From NCBI GenBank assembly GCA_900545135.1, contig UQXL01000005.1:1-64000 (forward strand): DNA of 64,000 nucleotides. Reading direction: 5' to 3'. Both the position numbers and the translations under genes were made by a program. Under the pieces are notes generated by a model that saw nothing but the letters and a program-made list of their open reading frames with translations, had not been told where the DNA came from and did not search any database. Source of the stretch: an uncultured Eubacteriales bacterium. Its GTDB lineage: Bacteria; Bacillota; Clostridia; Peptostreptococcales; Anaerovoracaceae. Below are positions 45,768-54,067 of this stretch, piece by piece. The stretch's first letter is position 1. Each line of letters starts with the position of its first letter.

Positions 45768-45773
45768 GCACTA

Positions 45774-46607
45774 TTATTGTGTCGCAAGAACGTCCTGTAC
45801 CTTTTCCAGCATGTCTATGTGATGACGTCCCGTTTCCATGGTATATATCCTCGTGGTGTTGATACTGCTGTGCCCTAGTATGTCCGCCAGCCTAACGATG
45901 TCTCCGTCCATGGAATAAAAAGTTCTAGCAAACAGATGCCTGAGATTATGGGGAAAAACCTTTTCCGCATCGACCGCCGCCTTTTCGCTGAGATTTTTCA
46001 TCTTTCTCCACACGCAGCTCCTGTCGAGGGGCTTTCCGCTCTTACCTGCAAAAACCGGTCCGGATTTTATGCCGGTCTTTTTTATATATGGGAGCAATAC
46101 TTCCTGTACGTGGATAGGTATGAATATCACCCTGGTCTTGCTCTTACAGTTCACTGTAGCCCTGCCCTTGCGGACAGCTTCGACGCTTATATACTCCAGT
46201 TCGCTGACCCTTATGCCGGTGCCGCATATCGTCTGCAGCATGAGCGCTGTTTCCTGATCATCTGCAGCACGGATAAGCCTCTTGTATTCTTCTATGCTGA
46301 GTTCTTTGGCTTCGCTGCAGAATATCTGGCGCTGAAGCTTGATCAGTTTGACGCAGCAGTCCTGTTTTTCAATAAATTTAAAAAAGCAGTTGAGAGCTAC
46401 CAGCATGGAATTGACGCTTGACGGCGCGTATCTCTCTTTCAGGTCTTCCTTATAGCTTATGGCTTCCCCCTTGGTAATTTCACGGTTTCCTACATATCTG
46501 GCAAAATACCGGACGTCGTGCATGTATTTTTCACACGTCGCTCTGCTTTTCTCTTCATACTTCAAGTATGATTCAAATTTTTTCAGATCTTTTTCCCTTA
46601 GTTTCAT
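45774..46607 (-). CDS. Tyrosine recombinase, probable promoter invertase
   Basis: A 277-residue integrase-family protein. The N-terminal SAM-like core-binding domain covers about 1-95. The catalytic domain has all six residue positions: Arg133 (GTGIRVSEL), a beta-hairpin Lys (155 or 157), His220 and Arg223 (PHNLRHLF), His246 (LGHSS) and the nucleophile Tyr255. It is shorter than XerC/XerD (about 300) and lies next to a promoter-bearing inverted-repeat segment, so site-specific inversion of that segment is its likely job. It is expressed in the same direction as the adhesin. No phage genes are nearby. Confidence 0.92.
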   Translation of the reverse strand: MKLREKDLKKFESYLKYEEKSRATCEKYMHDVRYFARYVGNREITKGEAISYKEDLKERYAPSSVNSMLVALNCFFKFIEKQDCCVKLIKLQRQIFCSEAKELSIEEYKRLIRAADDQETALMLQTICGTGIRVSELEYISVEAVRKGRATVNCKSKTRVIFIPIHVQEVLLPYIKKTGIKSGPVFAGKSGKPLDRSCVWRKMKNLSEKAAVDAEKVFPHNLRHLFARTFYSMDGDIVRLADILGHSSINTTRIYTMETGRHHIDMLEKVQDVLATQ

Positions 46608-46692
46608 CTCTGCCTCCTCGCTTAATTTTTTTATTTTCTATTATAATTACCGATAAGGAGCAGAATAATCATTGCTTTCTGTATATAAAGTG

Positions 46693-46738
46693 AAAAAAGC
46701 GCTTTCCGCGCATAATCTTGAATCACGCGAAAAACGCC
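46693..46738 (-). terminator. Terminator after ogt
   Basis: On the minus strand GCGTTTTTCGCG pairs imperfectly with CGCGGAAAGCGC and is followed by TTTTTT. Confidence 0.7.
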
Positions 46739-46763
46739 CTTGTCTGAATTTACCTTTTTCCTT

Positions 46764-47297
46764 TTACGGAGCCGTGCTGTGTTTGGGAATAAAATATTCC
46801 TGCTTCAAAGCTCCCTCCAGCCTGAGCAGCTCCACTTTTTTGTTAATACCGCCGGCATATCCGGTCAAACTCCCGTTTGTTCCTACCACCCGGTGACATG
46901 GAACAATGATGGAAATTTCATTGCGGGCAACAGCTCCGCCCACGGCCTGAGCAGACATACGCTTCAGCCCTCTTTTGGAGGCAAGCTGTCTTGCAATTTC
47001 TCCATAAGTCATAGTTTGTCCATAAGGAATGGAATAAAGGATTTCCCACACCTCGTTTTGAAAATCTGTACCGGTAAAGTGGAGCGGCACCTTGAAGTCC
47101 GGCTCTCTTCCGGAAAAGTAAATGTCAAGCCATTTTTTGGCCTGCTCAAACACGGGAATTTCTCTTTCCTCATGCTCTTTCGCCAAATAAAGAGCAAAGT
47201 ATTTTTGGCCTTCAAACCATAATCCTGTTAATCCGATTTCATCTGCTGCCAGCAAAATTTCTCCTAGAGGAGACTGGTAGCGACTTATGTACTGCAT
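46764..47297 (-). CDS. ogt: Methylated-DNA--protein-cysteine methyltransferase
   Basis: A suicide repair protein that takes alkyl groups from O6-alkylguanine onto its own Cys. The active-site motif PCHRV is present (near residue 135), with the helix-turn-helix DNA-binding region (TMTYGEIARQLA, near 95) and the asparagine hinge (GAVARNE). I place the start at 47297 (MQYISRYQ) behind GGAGG; a six-codon longer start is possible. It lies 40 bp after the GGGtGRT gene and may be co-transcribed with it. Confidence 0.94.
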   Translation of the reverse strand: MQYISRYQSPLGEILLAADEIGLTGLWFEGQKYFALYLAKEHEEREIPVFEQAKKWLDIYFSGREPDFKVPLHFTGTDFQNEVWEILYSIPYGQTMTYGEIARQLASKRGLKRMSAQAVGGAVARNEISIIVPCHRVVGTNGSLTGYAGGINKKVELLRLEGALKQEYFIPKHSTAP

Positions 47298-47336
47298 ATC
47301 ATACCTCCACAGCAAAATACCTGTTAGAATCCTGCT

Positions 47337-48347
47337 CTAAAACTTCCCGGCTTTCGCTGCTTCTTCCACAGCTACGGCCACGGCTACGGTCATGCCGACC
47401 ATAGGATTATTGCCTGCGCCGATAAAGCCCATCATCGCCACATGGGCAGGTACTGATGAAGAGCCGGCGAACTGAGCGTCGGAGTGCATTCTTCCCATGG
47501 TATCCGTCATACCGTAAGACGCAGGGCCTGCGGCCATGTTGTCAGGGTGAAGAGTTCTGCCGGTTCCGCCGCCTGAGGCTACCGAGAAGTATTTCTTGCC
47601 CTGCTCAATACATTCCTTCTTGTAGGTTCCGGCGACAGGATGCTGGAATCTCGTAGGATTGGTGGAATTTCCCGTGATGGAGATATCCACTTTTTCCATG
47701 TGCATTATGGCCACGCCCTCGCGGACGTCGTCGGCTCCGTAGCAGCGCACTTTTGAGCGTTCTCCCTTGGAGTAAGGTATTTCATCAGTTATGCTGACTT
47801 TGCCCGACGCGTAGTCGAACTGGGTCCTCACATAGGTGAATCCGTTGATCCTGGATATTATCTGAGCCGCGTCCTTGCCCAGGCCGTTGAGGATGACGCG
47901 GAGCGGTTTCTTTCGTATCTTGTTGGCCGATCTGGCTATTCCGATGGCTCCCTCGGCGGCGGCGAAAGATTCGTGTCCGGCAAGGAAAGCGAAACATTCC
48001 GTCTCTTCTCTGAGGAGCATTGCAGCCAGATTTCCGTGACCAAGGCCGACTTTTCTGTCCTCGGCAACCGAACCCTCAAGGCAGAAAGACTGGAGTCCCT
48101 CTCCGATGGCTTCGGCAGCGTCGGCAGCCTTTCGGCAGTTTTTCTTGATGGCTATGGCGGCTCCTGCGGTGTAAGCCCAGCAGGCGTCTTCAAAGCATAT
48201 AGTCTGTATGCCCTTTACTATTTCATAAGGGTCGAAGCCCGCTTCCTTGCATAAAACGACGGCTTCCTCCAGATCACTGATGCCGTATTTTGCGAGAACG
48301 GCCTGAATTTTTTCAATTTTTCTGTCGTAATTTTCAAACGTTATCAT
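47337..48347 (-). CDS. GGGtGRT protein
   Basis: A 336-residue protein bearing the family signature GGGTGRTLHPD (near residue 260), followed by a glycine-rich C-terminus (GFIGAGNNPMVGMTVAVAVAVEEA). The function of the family is unknown. In anaerobes it is almost always found beside a NifU-like scaffold, as here, where it begins 12 bp after that gene, so an Fe-S or metal-cofactor role is inferred. Confidence 0.88.
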   Translation of the reverse strand: MITFENYDRKIEKIQAVLAKYGISDLEEAVVLCKEAGFDPYEIVKGIQTICFEDACWAYTAGAAIAIKKNCRKAADAAEAIGEGLQSFCLEGSVAEDRKVGLGHGNLAAMLLREETECFAFLAGHESFAAAEGAIGIARSANKIRKKPLRVILNGLGKDAAQIISRINGFTYVRTQFDYASGKVSITDEIPYSKGERSKVRCYGADDVREGVAIMHMEKVDISITGNSTNPTRFQHPVAGTYKKECIEQGKKYFSVASGGGTGRTLHPDNMAAGPASYGMTDTMGRMHSDAQFAGSSSVPAHVAMMGFIGAGNNPMVGMTVAVAVAVEEAAKAGKF

Positions 48348-48359
48348 GACCGTACCTCC

Positions 48360-49052
48360 TTATTCCTTGCGGGGGTCAATTTTCTTGACCGCCTCGTCAA
48401 ATCTTCCGTAAGTTCCGCTGGCCTTTTCAATGGCCTCCATAGGGTCTGTTCCGGCTTTGATGCCGTCCATCATCTTTCCTATGTTCACGTATTTATATCC
48501 TATTATGTTGTCCTCTTCATCAAGTCCGACTTCGACTATGTAGCCTTCGGCCAGCTCCATATATCTCGGTCCCTTGGCTTTAGTGGAATAGATGGTTCCC
48601 ACCTGGCTTCTCGTTCCTTTTCCCAGATCCTCAAGACCTGCCCCTATGGCAAGACCTCCCTCGGAAAAGGCCGACTGACTGCGTCCGTAAACTATCTGCA
48701 GGAAGAGTTCTCTCATCGCCGTATTTATCGCGTCGCATACTAGGTCTGTGTTAAGCGCTTCGAGAAGCGTCTTGCCGATCAGGATTTCACCGGCCATGGC
48801 CGCGGAATGGGTCATGCCCGAACATCCTATAGTTTCGATCAGCGCTTCTTCTATTATGCCCTCTTTTATGTTGAGGGTCAGCTTGCATGCTCCCTGCTGA
48901 GGCGCGCACCAGCCCACGCCGTGGGTAAGACCTGAAATATCCGCTATTTCTTTTACCTGAACCCATTTTCCCTCCTGCGGAATAGGCGCAGGGCCGTGAT
49001 AGGCGCCTTTGTTGACAGGACACATATTCTCTATTTCTCTAGTGTATATCAT
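48360..49052 (-). CDS. NifU-like iron-sulfur cluster assembly scaffold protein
   Basis: A 230-residue protein whose central part resembles IscU/NifU N-domains: GWCAPQQGACKLTLNIKEG (near 50) and ETIGCSGMTHSAAMAGEIL (near 78), giving candidate cluster Cys residues. Its C-terminal 90 residues are specific to the partner-of-GGGtGRT type. It may serve a dedicated enzyme rather than general cluster assembly. It is the first gene of the pair. Confidence 0.85.
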   Translation of the reverse strand: MIYTREIENMCPVNKGAYHGPAPIPQEGKWVQVKEIADISGLTHGVGWCAPQQGACKLTLNIKEGIIEEALIETIGCSGMTHSAAMAGEILIGKTLLEALNTDLVCDAINTAMRELFLQIVYGRSQSAFSEGGLAIGAGLEDLGKGTRSQVGTIYSTKAKGPRYMELAEGYIVEVGLDEEDNIIGYKYVNIGKMMDGIKAGTDPMEAIEKASGTYGRFDEAVKKIDPRKE

Positions 49053-49273
49053 CTTTCCTCCTGTTGAATTTTTATTTTCAGGCTAAAAATATGCCTCTTC
49101 AAACTTCGGTTTACGATTTTATTTAAGCATATTTTTAAAAAAAATTCAATGGAAAAACCGGGAATAAGACGGTGTAATTTAGGCCATTATCATAGGAGGT
49201 CAAGATTTCCCGCCTGCCGGGCCGCAGTAAAGTCAAGACGTCCGTCAAGTGCAGTGCGTCGGCCGGACAGTTC

Positions 49274-50197
49274 CTACGAAACGATGGCGCTGTATTCCGG
49301 CTTCAGTATATTCTCTATCAAATCCCATTCTATGACAAACTCCGGTTCGCCCGAAGAGCCGGGTCCCACTTCATATTTGTCAAAAGCGATTACCAGGTTT
49401 CCGTCTTTGTTCCAGTAGAAATTACGATCTCCGCTGATTTTTACAAATTCTTTGCCGAACTCATCTTTTTCAGCCCAATAAACTACTGTTTTATCTTCTT
49501 CCATCCTCTCTTTCATCTGCTTTTTTATCTCTTCGGTGAGAATTTTCTGGTAACTTTCGCCGGTAAACATATCCCCCAGCTGGACGATACTTCCGCTTCT
49601 CTTGTCAATATGATAATATCTGAAATATTTACCGCTGCTGCCGACCGTTTCTTCCACCGACAATTTCAGAGTGAACCAGCTTTCAGTGTCTGTGACCGTC
49701 TCGTATTCAACGCTGAGCGATCCATGGCCTCCTGCGATCTCTATATCTTTATAGAACTGTTCCATCAATTCAGAGGTCATCTGGTCCACGTCCTTATTGA
49801 TGTGTACCGAAGCTTCACTGCCATCCTCTTTTATCTCAGGCACTTTAATATCCATCTTATGATTTTCGTCTGAGTAAAAATAATTTCTTATGGTTACTAC
49901 TTTTACAATCTTGCCGATGACAGGTATTTTTTCCATCGCCTCCGCGTAATTGACGCTTATATTAGGCAGCAGAAACAGCGTTAAAAATACCAGACATGCC
50001 GCCGCCGCGGCAAACCGGCGCAGAGGCAGACTGACGTGGAGTTTCGCGTCTTTACGCTTTGTGTCTTTCTCCGTTTCCGGAAGCTTCGCCAGAGCCAGCT
50101 CTATCTTTTCTCTGACAGCCGATGGTATTACAATTTGTTCCGCCTCTGCCCTTTTCTTTAAATATTCATCGAAACTATCTGAATTTTTGAATCTCAT
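49274..50197 (-). CDS. RsiV-like membrane anti-sigma factor
   Basis: A 307-residue protein with a cytoplasmic N-terminal part (1-60), one membrane helix (about 61-80) followed by a signal-peptidase-like AEA (85-87), and an exported DUF4179/DUF3298-type domain (about 88-300, for example IPVIGKIVKVVTIRNYF). This is the layout of RsiV, which in B. subtilis and C. difficile binds lysozyme and is then cleaved to free its sigma factor. Its start overlaps the sigma-factor stop by 4 bp (ATGA). The inducing ligand here is inferred, not shown. Confidence 0.85.
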   Translation of the reverse strand: MRFKNSDSFDEYLKKRAEAEQIVIPSAVREKIELALAKLPETEKDTKRKDAKLHVSLPLRRFAAAAACLVFLTLFLLPNISVNYAEAMEKIPVIGKIVKVVTIRNYFYSDENHKMDIKVPEIKEDGSEASVHINKDVDQMTSELMEQFYKDIEIAGGHGSLSVEYETVTDTESWFTLKLSVEETVGSSGKYFRYYHIDKRSGSIVQLGDMFTGESYQKILTEEIKKQMKERMEEDKTVVYWAEKDEFGKEFVKISGDRNFYWNKDGNLVIAFDKYEVGPGSSGEPEFVIEWDLIENILKPEYSAIVS

Positions 50198-50682
50198 CCT
50201 GCGAAATCCTCCTTCAGTAATTCAAGCAGCATCTTCCTCGCCCTAGACAGCTGCTGCTTGACAGCCGCTCCGCTTGCATCTGTTATTCTGGCTATTTGGG
50301 CCGCAGAAAGATTTTCGTAATAAAACAGCACCACTACCGTGCGGTACGGATTTTTCAAGCTTTCTACTGCTTCTCTCAATGTCATTTTCAATGCGGTGTC
50401 TTCTTCATGCTTCCCAAAAGACTCTTCTGAAAAATCATCGGCCAGCACACTGCGGGAATTTTTCCTCACCGTTTCAACAGCCGTATTATGTACTATCTTC
50501 AGCATCCATGTCTTGAAAGACGCCAGGTTTCTGAAACTGTTCAAATTTTTATACGCCCTGAATATGGCCTCGCTGACCACTTCCGCCGCATCGTCCTCAT
50601 TTCGCATGATGGAATATGCCAGCCTGTACATCGCTTCCTCGCAGAGTCTCACCTGGCTGCAGAACTCTTCCTTGCCAATCAA
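50194..50682 (-). CDS. ECF sigma factor (SigV-like)
   Basis: A sigma-70 ECF factor of about 162 residues with region 2 (CEEAMYRLAYSIMRNEDDAAEVVSEA is the sigma2 helix pair) and region 4 (LSAAQIARITDASGAAVKQQLSRARK). I assign the TTG at 50682, because GGGAGG lies seven bases upstream and the preceding gene stops 2 bp earlier; a longer ATG frame to 50736 would overlap the hydrolase gene. It is held by the RsiV-like protein encoded next. Confidence 0.88.
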   Translation of the reverse strand: MIGKEEFCSQVRLCEEAMYRLAYSIMRNEDDAAEVVSEAIFRAYKNLNSFRNLASFKTWMLKIVHNTAVETVRKNSRSVLADDFSEESFGKHEEDTALKMTLREAVESLKNPYRTVVVLFYYENLSAAQIARITDASGAAVKQQLSRARKMLLELLKEDFAG

Positions 50683-50684
50683 AG

Positions 50685-51488
50685 CTATTCCTCCCCTAAA
50701 ATATCTCCCGTCTTTTCTCTTATCCATTTGCCCCATTCTATATAGTGTTTCGCATAAAGATGCGTATCGTCGTCAGACTTATCTTTTGACAGATTGCCGT
50801 ATCCGTCGTCAAACAACGGATTCACGTCCATATAAAAGACTTCTTTACTGTCTGCTATACAGGATATGGATTTGTTCAGCTGGTTGATATTATCGTTGTT
50901 GACTACCTTGTCTCTGTCACTTCTGCCTTTCGTGACATGCAGATTGGCCTGTATAAAGACCTTGGCTTTTGGCTGCCTGTCCTTTATAAATTCGACCAGC
51001 TCTTTATATTTTTCTGTGGTTTTGCCGATATCATAGCCCACTTCGTTGATACCAAGCATGACGTATATCTTAGCATATTTTTTATTGTTTAACAACTGTT
51101 CAAGGGTAACCTTTCCCACTTTAGGCACTGAAACAGTCTTATCATATATGTTGTACACGCTCATGCCTACATTGGAGAAGAAATCCGCTTCATTCATAGC
51201 TGAATATTCCGAAAGGCCCACCGTCCTGGAATCCCCTATGAACAAAGCATCGTCCACCGAGGCTATTATTTTCTTTTTCGGCTGCACTGCTTCCCGCACA
51301 GAGCTGTCCCCATCGCTGTCACTGTCCGTATTGCCGCCTGTATCGATGGCAACCTTGCTATCCTGTTTACCTGCTTGGCCGGACGGACTTCCGCCGCCCA
51401 TAAGCGCTGGCTTGAGAGCCATGAAGATGATTACTGCGATAAGTAAAACGACTAATGATAAAAGTGTGATAATGTTTGATTTTTTCAT
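50685..51488 (-). CDS. SGNH/GDSL-type esterase or acyltransferase, membrane-anchored
   Basis: A 267-residue protein with an N-terminal membrane helix (about 5-24), a Ser/Gly/Asp-rich linker, and an SGNH fold: block I IGDSRTVGL with nucleophile Ser87, block III LGINE (near 138), and a terminal DDTH (about 240-243) for the Asp/His pair. Together with the MBOAT protein 12 bp upstream it resembles two-component O-acetylation pairs (PatA/PatB, AlgI/AlgX, DltB/DltD) that acylate wall polymers outside the membrane. Confidence 0.85.
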   Translation of the reverse strand: MKKSNIITLLSLVVLLIAVIIFMALKPALMGGGSPSGQAGKQDSKVAIDTGGNTDSDSDGDSSVREAVQPKKKIIASVDDALFIGDSRTVGLSEYSAMNEADFFSNVGMSVYNIYDKTVSVPKVGKVTLEQLLNNKKYAKIYVMLGINEVGYDIGKTTEKYKELVEFIKDRQPKAKVFIQANLHVTKGRSDRDKVVNNDNINQLNKSISCIADSKEVFYMDVNPLFDDGYGNLSKDKSDDDTHLYAKHYIEWGKWIREKTGDILGEE

Positions 51489-51500
51489 TTTTAATACCCC

Positions 51501-52895
51501 TTAAAATCTAAAATACAGAAACGGATCGTCAAGTCCCCTGTACATGCAGTAAATGCATGCGGCTAATATGGCGGCAAGGATAGTCCATAACAGCAGCCTG
51601 TTTCTGACATGTTTGAGAATATTCTGCGGCAGTATCGCTGACATCACCAGGCAAATGATCAAAAATGGCCAGTACATCTTCAGATATTTCAGATAGTCAT
51701 ACCTGAAAACAGACCAAACGCCGTCCCCGAAGAACGGAAAAAGTCTTGAAAAGAACACTGCCAGCTTGTCCATGTCCTCTATCGCAAACACGGCCCACGT
51801 GAGCGGTATGAGGATGATCATATACACCCGGCTCGCCAAGAAATTCCTGGCCAGAAAACTTCCTGTCAGATATTTTTCCGACGCTATTATCAAAAACAAC
51901 GTCATGCCCCACAAAATAAAATTATATCCGGCGCCATGCCATATCCCTGTCAGCAGCCACACTGCGAGCAGATTTCTCACAGTGCCTATCCTGCCAAGCC
52001 TGTTCCCTCCCAGAGGAATATACACATATTCGCGAAACCACGAACCTAAAGTGATATGCCATCTCCGCCAGAACTCTGTCATCGACCGGCTCACATAAGG
52101 GAGGCGGAAGTTTTCCGGCAAATCAAATCCCACCATTTTTCCCAGACCCACAGCCATCAGCGAATAACCGAAAAAGTCAAAGTATATCTGAAATGAGAAG
52201 GCCGCCAGAGACATCCATGCCAGGGGAGTTGATATGCTTTCAAATCCTATCGCTTTGACGTCAGTCCAGAGTTTACCGACAGGATTGGCAAGAAGCACTT
52301 TAAGACCAAGGCCGATTATGAAAATGGCAAGTCCCATAATCGCCGCGTTTTTCTTGATTTCTCTGTGATGAAGCTTCTCCGCAACGCAGTCGTATGTGAC
52401 TATCGGTCCTGCAATCAGCTGTTCGAACATAGAGATGTAAACTCCGAAGCCGAGCAAGCTTTCTTCTGCCTTGACTTTGCCTCTGTAAACGTCCGCCAGG
52501 TATGATATCCCTTGGAAAGTATAAAACGAAATGCCTATCGGCATTACAGGGTCAAAGGCAGGAGATGCTGTTCCCAGATGACTGCTTATTTCCCCCAGCA
52601 GGAATCCCGAATATTTATATACGAAAATAGAGGTCAGATGAAATAATATTCCAGCCGTAAGTATCATCTTTTTCCTATTTTCAAATTTGCTCATGAGAAT
52701 TCCCGCGGAAAAATCCACAGCAATGCTGGCCAAAAGCAGTATGAAGTGCTCCGGGTTATTTACGGTGCCGGAAAAGTAAAAGCACATACTTCCTGCGAAA
52801 AGGACCGCGTTTTTCATTTTTGAGGGTGCTGCATAATAGATACCGAAAAATACAGGCATGAAGATAAGTAAAAATTGTAAACTGCTGAAAACCAT
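51501..52895 (-). CDS. MBOAT family O-acyltransferase
   Basis: A 464-residue protein with about 11 membrane segments of the AlgI/PatA/DltB type. It has the conserved WRRWHITLGSWFREYVYIPLGG block (near 277-298) and the catalytic His320 in GIWHGAG. It would carry acyl groups across the membrane for transfer by the SGNH partner. It is the first gene of the four-gene operon and follows an ECF-like promoter. The acceptor (peptidoglycan or another polymer) is not known. Confidence 0.92.
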   Translation of the reverse strand: MVFSSLQFLLIFMPVFFGIYYAAPSKMKNAVLFAGSMCFYFSGTVNNPEHFILLLASIAVDFSAGILMSKFENRKKMILTAGILFHLTSIFVYKYSGFLLGEISSHLGTASPAFDPVMPIGISFYTFQGISYLADVYRGKVKAEESLLGFGVYISMFEQLIAGPIVTYDCVAEKLHHREIKKNAAIMGLAIFIIGLGLKVLLANPVGKLWTDVKAIGFESISTPLAWMSLAAFSFQIYFDFFGYSLMAVGLGKMVGFDLPENFRLPYVSRSMTEFWRRWHITLGSWFREYVYIPLGGNRLGRIGTVRNLLAVWLLTGIWHGAGYNFILWGMTLFLIIASEKYLTGSFLARNFLASRVYMIILIPLTWAVFAIEDMDKLAVFFSRLFPFFGDGVWSVFRYDYLKYLKMYWPFLIICLVMSAILPQNILKHVRNRLLLWTILAAILAACIYCMYRGLDDPFLYFRF

Positions 52896-52920
52896 AAAAA
52901 TACCGCCATATTTATTTTCT

Positions 52921-52954
52921 GATATATAGACGAACGACGAGGAAAAAAAGTGAC
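52921..52954 (-). promoter_or_regulatory. Candidate ECF sigma promoter of the acyltransferase operon
   Basis: On the minus strand GTCAC followed by a T-run (complement at 52950-52954) lies 17 bp from CGTCTATATATC (complement at 52921-52932). A -35 with a T-tract and a -10 CGTC are typical of ECF promoters. It sits 26 bp before the MBOAT start, predicting that the sigma factor controls its own operon. Confidence 0.65.
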
Positions 52955-53011
52955 AAAAAAGGCAAAAAAGTTTTAAAAAAATTTTTTAGAAGCCGTCGTA
53001 CATTTTTTTTG

Positions 53012-53043
53012 CATAATAAAAGAGGCAGGGAGCTTTCCCTGCC
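53012..53043 (-). terminator. Terminator after sigG
   Basis: GGCAGGGA (53024-53031) pairs with TCCCTGCC (53036-53043); on the minus strand TCTTTTATT follows. Confidence 0.85.
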
Positions 53044-53126
53044 TGCCGTAAAATTTTGTGTTTTCGGTACGTTCCTGCCTGCCGTATCGTTTTTTTAATT
53101 CCATCGGGGCAGCATGCCATGTTGCC

Positions 53127-53900
53127 TCACATCAGCTCTCTTTTCATCGTAGAAAGTGCGTTTTTCTCCAGCCTGCTGACCTGCGCCTGAGATATTCCTA
53201 TCTCTTTGGCTACTTCCATCTGCGTCTTTCCCTCGAAAAACCTTATCGTCAAAATGTGCTTTTCCCTAGGACTGAGCTTGTCCATCGCCTCCGAAAGAGA
53301 TATGTTTTCTATCCATCTGGCATCGGTATTTTTAGTGTCTGAAACCTGATCCATCACATATATGGCGTCTCCGTCGTCGTGGAAAACAGGTTCAAACAGT
53401 GACACCGGCTCCTGTATGGACTCAAGCGCCATGACCACTTCTTCTCGGTTCACTCCCATGGCCAGAGCAATCTCGCTGACTGACGGCTCTTTCTGCAGAT
53501 CCCTGGAAAGAGTCTCCTTGGTCTGAAGAGCCTTATACGCCAGATCTCTCAAAGATCTTGAAACTCTGATAGAATTGTTGTCTCTCAGATAACGGCGCAC
53601 TTCGCCTATGATCATCGGTACTGCATAAGTTGAAAACTTGACTCCGTGGCTCATGTCAAAATTATCCAATGCTTTGATAAGACCGATGCACCCCACCTGA
53701 AACAAATCGTCCGGGTTTTCGCCCCTACTGGTAAAGCGCTGTATCACGCTGAGAACCAGCCTCAGATTGCCGTTGATGAACTTTTCCCTGACGGACGCGT
53801 CACCCTCCTTTATCTTTTTTAACATTTCTGTCATTTCCGCTTCCTTGTAGAGCGGAAGCTTAGCAGTGTCCACACCGCATATTTCGACTTTGCTCGCCAT
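53127..53900 (-). CDS. sigG: Forespore sigma factor SigG
   Basis: A 257-residue sigma-70 factor active in the forespore after engulfment. N-terminal motif KVEICGVDT, region 2 GNLRLVLSVIQRFTSRGENPDD, FSTYAVPMIIGEVRRYLRD, and region 4 ending EIGISQAQVSRLEKNAL match SigG. It lies 167 bp downstream of sigE in the usual order. Confidence 0.96.
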   Translation of the reverse strand: MASKVEICGVDTAKLPLYKEAEMTEMLKKIKEGDASVREKFINGNLRLVLSVIQRFTSRGENPDDLFQVGCIGLIKALDNFDMSHGVKFSTYAVPMIIGEVRRYLRDNNSIRVSRSLRDLAYKALQTKETLSRDLQKEPSVSEIALAMGVNREEVVMALESIQEPVSLFEPVFHDDGDAIYVMDQVSDTKNTDARWIENISLSEAMDKLSPREKHILTIRFFEGKTQMEVAKEIGISQAQVSRLEKNALSTMKRELM

Positions 53901-54067
53901 AATACAACACCAATCCTATCCACAATATTTTAGTTTAGTTATGTACCAGGCGGCTTCGCCTTATGCGTTCCAATAAATGGCGTATGTCTCTGTTTTTTAT
54001 ATTATGGGACCGTTTTGTGATGCTGGTCAAATCAGCCGAGACGCTTTGATCGGAGTTGAAAATCCGG

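Noticed and set aside
45774..46607. Recombinase as housekeeping XerC/XerD
   Set aside because: Its length, lack of the usual xer gene context and position against a promoter-bearing inverted repeat favour a local invertase; a chromosome-dimer role cannot be fully excluded without the rest of the genome.
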